Origin: an uncultured Desulfuromonadales bacterium
Lineage (GTDB): Bacteria > Desulfobacterota > Desulfuromonadia > Desulfuromonadales > Geopsychrobacteraceae
Reading direction: 5' to 3'
Assembly: GCA_945788205.1 (NCBI GenBank)
Contig: CALZLE010000310.1
Location: 1 to 8,867, forward strand
Length of the DNA: 8,867 nt
A model generated the notes under the pieces. The model ran no database searches, was not told the DNA's origin, and saw nothing but the letters and a program-made list of their open reading frames with translations. The translations under genes and the position numbers were made by a program. Positions 7,123-8,867 of the stretch are shown piece after piece (positions within the stretch are counted from its first letter, which is position 1; each line of letters starts with the position of its first letter).

Positions 7123-8337
7123 ATGACCATACCTGACGACATGCTCGATGCCCTGATGAAGAATTACAAGAATCCTGAAGATCTCATCGGGGAAACTGGG
7201 CTCTTGAAACAACTGACCAAACAACTGCTGGAGCGTGCCATGCAAGCCGAGATGACGGAACATCTTGGCTATGAGAAGAACGACCCTGCCAGAAAAAAGA
7301 CCAACAACACTCGCAACGGTAGCTACCCAAAGCGCGTCAAGGGAGAGTTCGGCAATCTCGACATCGAGGTCCCCCGTGACCGTGATTCCAGCTTTGATCC
7401 GGTGATTCTCCCCAAGGGGCAAAGCCGCTTCACCGGTTTCGATGACAAGATCATCGCTCTTTATGCCCGTGGCATGACGACCCGCGACATCCAGGCGCAC
7501 CTGGAAGAGATATACGGCGTCGATATCTCACCGACATTGGTTTCTCAGGTGACCAAGGCGGTTCAGGAGGAGGTCGTCCTCTGGCAAAACCGCCCCCTGG
7601 ATGAAGTCTGGCCGATTGTCTATCTCGATGCTATTCGCATTAAAGTGCGTCATGACAACCGGGTCATCAACAAGGCCGTTTATCTTGCAGTTGGCGTTAA
7701 CCTCGACGGCCTCAAGGAAGTCCTCGGCATGTGGACCGCCGAAAACGAAGGGGCCAAGTTTTGGCTTCAGGTCGTCACCGAACTGAAAAACCGAGGCGTC
7801 AAGGATATCTTCATCGCCTGTGTCGATGGCTTGAAGGGCTTTCCAGAGGCGATTGAGACCGTTTTCCCCGATACTCAGGTTCAGCTCTGTATCGTCCATA
7901 TGGTACGTCACAGCCTGAACTATGTTTCTTGGAAGCAGCGCAAGGAAGTAGCGGCTGATCTGAAAACCATCTACCAAGCTCCGACCGTTGAAGAGGCTGA
8001 ATTTCAACTGGATCAGTTCGAGGAAAAATGGAATGATAGCCACCCGGCCATCGGAAAGTCCTGGCGGAACAACTGGGAGCGGATCACGCCGCTGTTTTCC
8101 TATCCACCGGATATTCGCAAGGCAATCTACACGACCAACGCCATTGAGTCGGTGAACATGTCGCTGCGAAAGGTGACGAAAACCCGGGGATCGTTCCCCA
8201 ACGATGAAGCCATGATCAGGCTGCTCTATCTGGCGCTACAGAATATCGAGAAGAAGTGGACCATGCCTATCCGTAAATGGCGGTCGGCACTAAATCAATT
8301 TTCAATCATCTTTGAAGACCGGATGCCGATGCTCTGA
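7123..8337 (+). CDS. IS256-family DDE transposase (Transposase_mut)
   Basis: A full-length protein of 404 residues, the usual size for the family. GGAGG (7113-7117) sits 5 bases before ATG 7123. Early motifs QAEMTEHLGYEKND, NTRNGSYPKRV and LDIEVPRDRDSSFDPVILPK are family hallmarks. The catalytic triad is readable as Asp169 (VYLDAIRIKV), Asp235 (ACVDGLKGFPEAI) and Glu342 (TTNAIESVN), with spacings typical of IS256 transposases. The conserved CIVHMVRHS segment follows the second Asp, and the C-terminal insertion is present. The enzyme cuts and joins the element's ends, generally by a circular-intermediate route in this family. There are no frameshifts or stops, so the element is potentially active. 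Codon choice resembles the G+C-richer flanks more than the adjacent operon. Confidence 0.97.
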   Translation: MTIPDDMLDALMKNYKNPEDLIGETGLLKQLTKQLLERAMQAEMTEHLGYEKNDPARKKTNNTRNGSYPKRVKGEFGNLDIEVPRDRDSSFDPVILPKGQSRFTGFDDKIIALYARGMTTRDIQAHLEEIYGVDISPTLVSQVTKAVQEEVVLWQNRPLDEVWPIVYLDAIRIKVRHDNRVINKAVYLAVGVNLDGLKEVLGMWTAENEGAKFWLQVVTELKNRGVKDIFIACVDGLKGFPEAIETVFPDTQVQLCIVHMVRHSLNYVSWKQRKEVAADLKTIYQAPTVEEAEFQLDQFEEKWNDSHPAIGKSWRNNWERITPLFSYPPDIRKAIYTTNAIESVNMSLRKVTKTRGSFPNDEAMIRLLYLALQNIEKKWTMPIRKWRSALNQFSIIFEDRMPML

Positions 8338-8343
8338 CCGACG

Positions 8344-8373
8344 GACCGTTTACACAATCTGCTTTACACCCTC
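8344..8373 (-). repeat. right terminal inverted repeat of the IS256-family element
   Basis: Begins GACCGTTTACAC and ends TTTACACCCTC on the plus strand; its reverse complement matches the left end in 25 of 30 positions. It starts 6 bases after the transposase stop codon. Confidence 0.93.
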
Positions 8374-8381
8374 ACAGGAAA
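8374..8381. repeat. 8-bp target-site duplication, right copy (ACAGGAAA)
   Basis: Identical to the left copy at 7049-7056. On the minus strand the last bases of this copy extend the T-rich tail of the neighbouring terminator hairpin. Confidence 0.9.
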
Positions 8382-8412
8382 GAAAAATGGGCTGCCTGAA
8401 TCAGGACAGCCC
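8382..8412 (-). terminator. Rho-independent terminator of the thiamine-diphosphate enzyme gene, probably bidirectional
   Basis: Stem GGGCTG-CCT (8389-8397) pairs with AGG-(A)-CAGCCC (8403-8412) around a GAATC loop with one bulged A. Read leftwards, the hairpin is followed by A-TTTTT-C-TTT, a strong U-run for the gene ending at 8449. Read rightwards it is followed by GCTTTCTT, a weaker U-rich tail. That could stop transcripts from the IS and, before the insertion, from the four-gene operon. Confidence 0.8.
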
Positions 8413-8448
8413 GCTTTCTTCCGAAAGATATTATCGAAAGACTAACGA

Positions 8449-8867
8449 TTAATTTCGACCCAAAGTTTTCATTCGCGCCCCCATCGGTGGCACTTCTTCA
8501 GGATCAATATGCACATCAAGCAGCGTCGGGCCTGCATGGTTGCAAATTCGTTCCAAATCGAGGTTCTCCAAATCCTCAGCAGTACAGATTGTCTCCGCCT
8601 GGGCTCCAACGGCGCGGGCAATTTGGGCAAAATCAACCTCTGGCAGTTCAAATCCAACTTCTTCAGCACCACCCAAGCGTTGACCATGCTTGACCATCCC
8701 CAGCGCACTGTCATTGAGGATAATAATGAGGACAGGCAAGTTCTCAACGACAGCCACGGTCAACTCCTGACCACTCATCAAATAGCTGCCATCACCGGTA
8801 AGACAAATCGTCGGTCCTTCGAGGGTCCCGAGTGCACTTCCGATGCTCGCCCCGATCGCCCAGGTCA
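8449..8867 (-). CDS. thiamine-diphosphate-dependent enzyme, acetolactate synthase-like (3' part; 5' end outside window)
   Basis: The minus-strand frame is open from the right edge to a TAA at 8451-8449, giving 138 C-terminal residues. It starts TWAIGASIGSALG and contains the ThDP/Mg-binding motif, LTGDGSYLMSGQEL through to LNDSALGMV (GDG about 25 residues before ND). It continues KHGQRLGGAEEVGFELPEVDF and ends with the usual DVHIDPEEVPP segment. This is the C-terminal ThDP-binding domain of the acetolactate synthase/benzoylformate decarboxylase superfamily. The NDSALGMVKHGQ style favours an acetolactate synthase-like large subunit, but substrate cannot be decided without the N-terminal and middle domains. 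A TTG at 8781 is internal, not the start. The gene converges on the SDR operon, is G+C-richer than it, and ends at the hairpin terminator, so it is probably an older resident gene and not part of that operon. Confidence 0.88.
   Translation of the reverse strand, partial: TWAIGASIGSALGTLEGPTICLTGDGSYLMSGQELTVAVVENLPVLIIILNDSALGMVKHGQRLGGAEEVGFELPEVDFAQIARAVGAQAETICTAEDLENLDLERICNHAGPTLLDVHIDPEEVPPMGARMKTLGRN

Larger units (their letters stand above)
7057..8373 (+). mobile_element. complete IS256-family insertion sequence (1317 bp)
   Basis: The element is bounded by 30-bp imperfect terminal inverted repeats (7057-7086 and 8344-8373; 25 of 30 positions match), carries one intact transposase gene occupying nearly all its length, and is flanked by a perfect 8-bp direct repeat. 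Length, repeat size and duplication size all fit the IS256 family. It has inserted between two convergent genes, beside a hairpin terminator, without breaking either gene. No passenger gene is present. A specific IS name cannot be given without a database search. Confidence 0.95.

Noticed and set aside
7087..7500. Minus-strand open frame of 137 codons across the start of the transposase gene.
   Set aside because: It is a shadow of the transposase reading frame with no recognisable protein features or ribosome site. The same applies to the other antisense frames in the kinase, receptor and transposase genes.
8414..8427. Second small hairpin CTTTC-TTCC-GAAAG between the terminator and the acetolactate synthase-like gene.
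   Set aside because: It is a short A/T-rich stem without a following U-run in either direction, most likely chance next to the better hairpin at 8389-8412.

Overview
The window looks like chromosomal DNA of a Gram-negative bacterium. It encodes a TonB-dependent outer-membrane receptor with a signal peptide, a periplasmic-type ABC substrate-binding protein and a membrane histidine kinase. The style of the kinase, the TonB receptor and the paired ABC_sub_bind/kinase genes suggests the Desulfuromonadales/Geobacter-like (former deltaproteobacterial) lineage. That placement is inference from general familiarity and is not proven here.

Left region (1-2264): the 3' part of an ABC_sub_bind-family substrate-binding protein gene is followed, with only 14 bases between, by a complete sensor histidine kinase (two membrane segments, periplasmic sensor region, HAMP, HisKA, HATPase_c). 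They probably form one signalling unit, and no response regulator is visible. Middle region (2359-6968): four same-strand, closely packed genes encode a TonB-dependent receptor, two different citrate synthase-fold proteins that overlap by 23 bases, and a short-chain dehydrogenase/reductase. Gaps are 2 nt, an overlap, and 38 nt, so this is very likely an operon. It reads as an uptake-plus-metabolism module: outer-membrane import of an unknown compound, then cytoplasmic acyl-CoA-type C-C bond chemistry and an NAD(P)-linked redox step. The substrate is unknown.

The most unusual point is the pair of citrate synthase homologues. By hand alignment, neither keeps the His/His/Asp catalytic triad: the first keeps only the first His, the second keeps none. 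Both keep the overall fold signatures and the citryl-CoA-lyase-like C-terminal end. This suggests a heteromeric enzyme with altered chemistry.

Right region (7049-8867): a complete, apparently recent IS256-family insertion sequence of 1317 bp (7057-8373) has imperfect 30-bp terminal inverted repeats, an intact DDE transposase and a perfect 8-bp target duplication. It landed between the SDR gene and a convergent gene for a thiamine-diphosphate enzyme of the acetolactate synthase type (3' part only, minus strand, running off the right edge). It lies right beside the hairpin terminator that the two convergent units would have shared. Removing the IS and one target copy restores a 155-bp convergent intergenic region. 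Base composition is lower in G+C over much of the middle operon, especially the two citrate synthase-like genes, than in the flanking genes.
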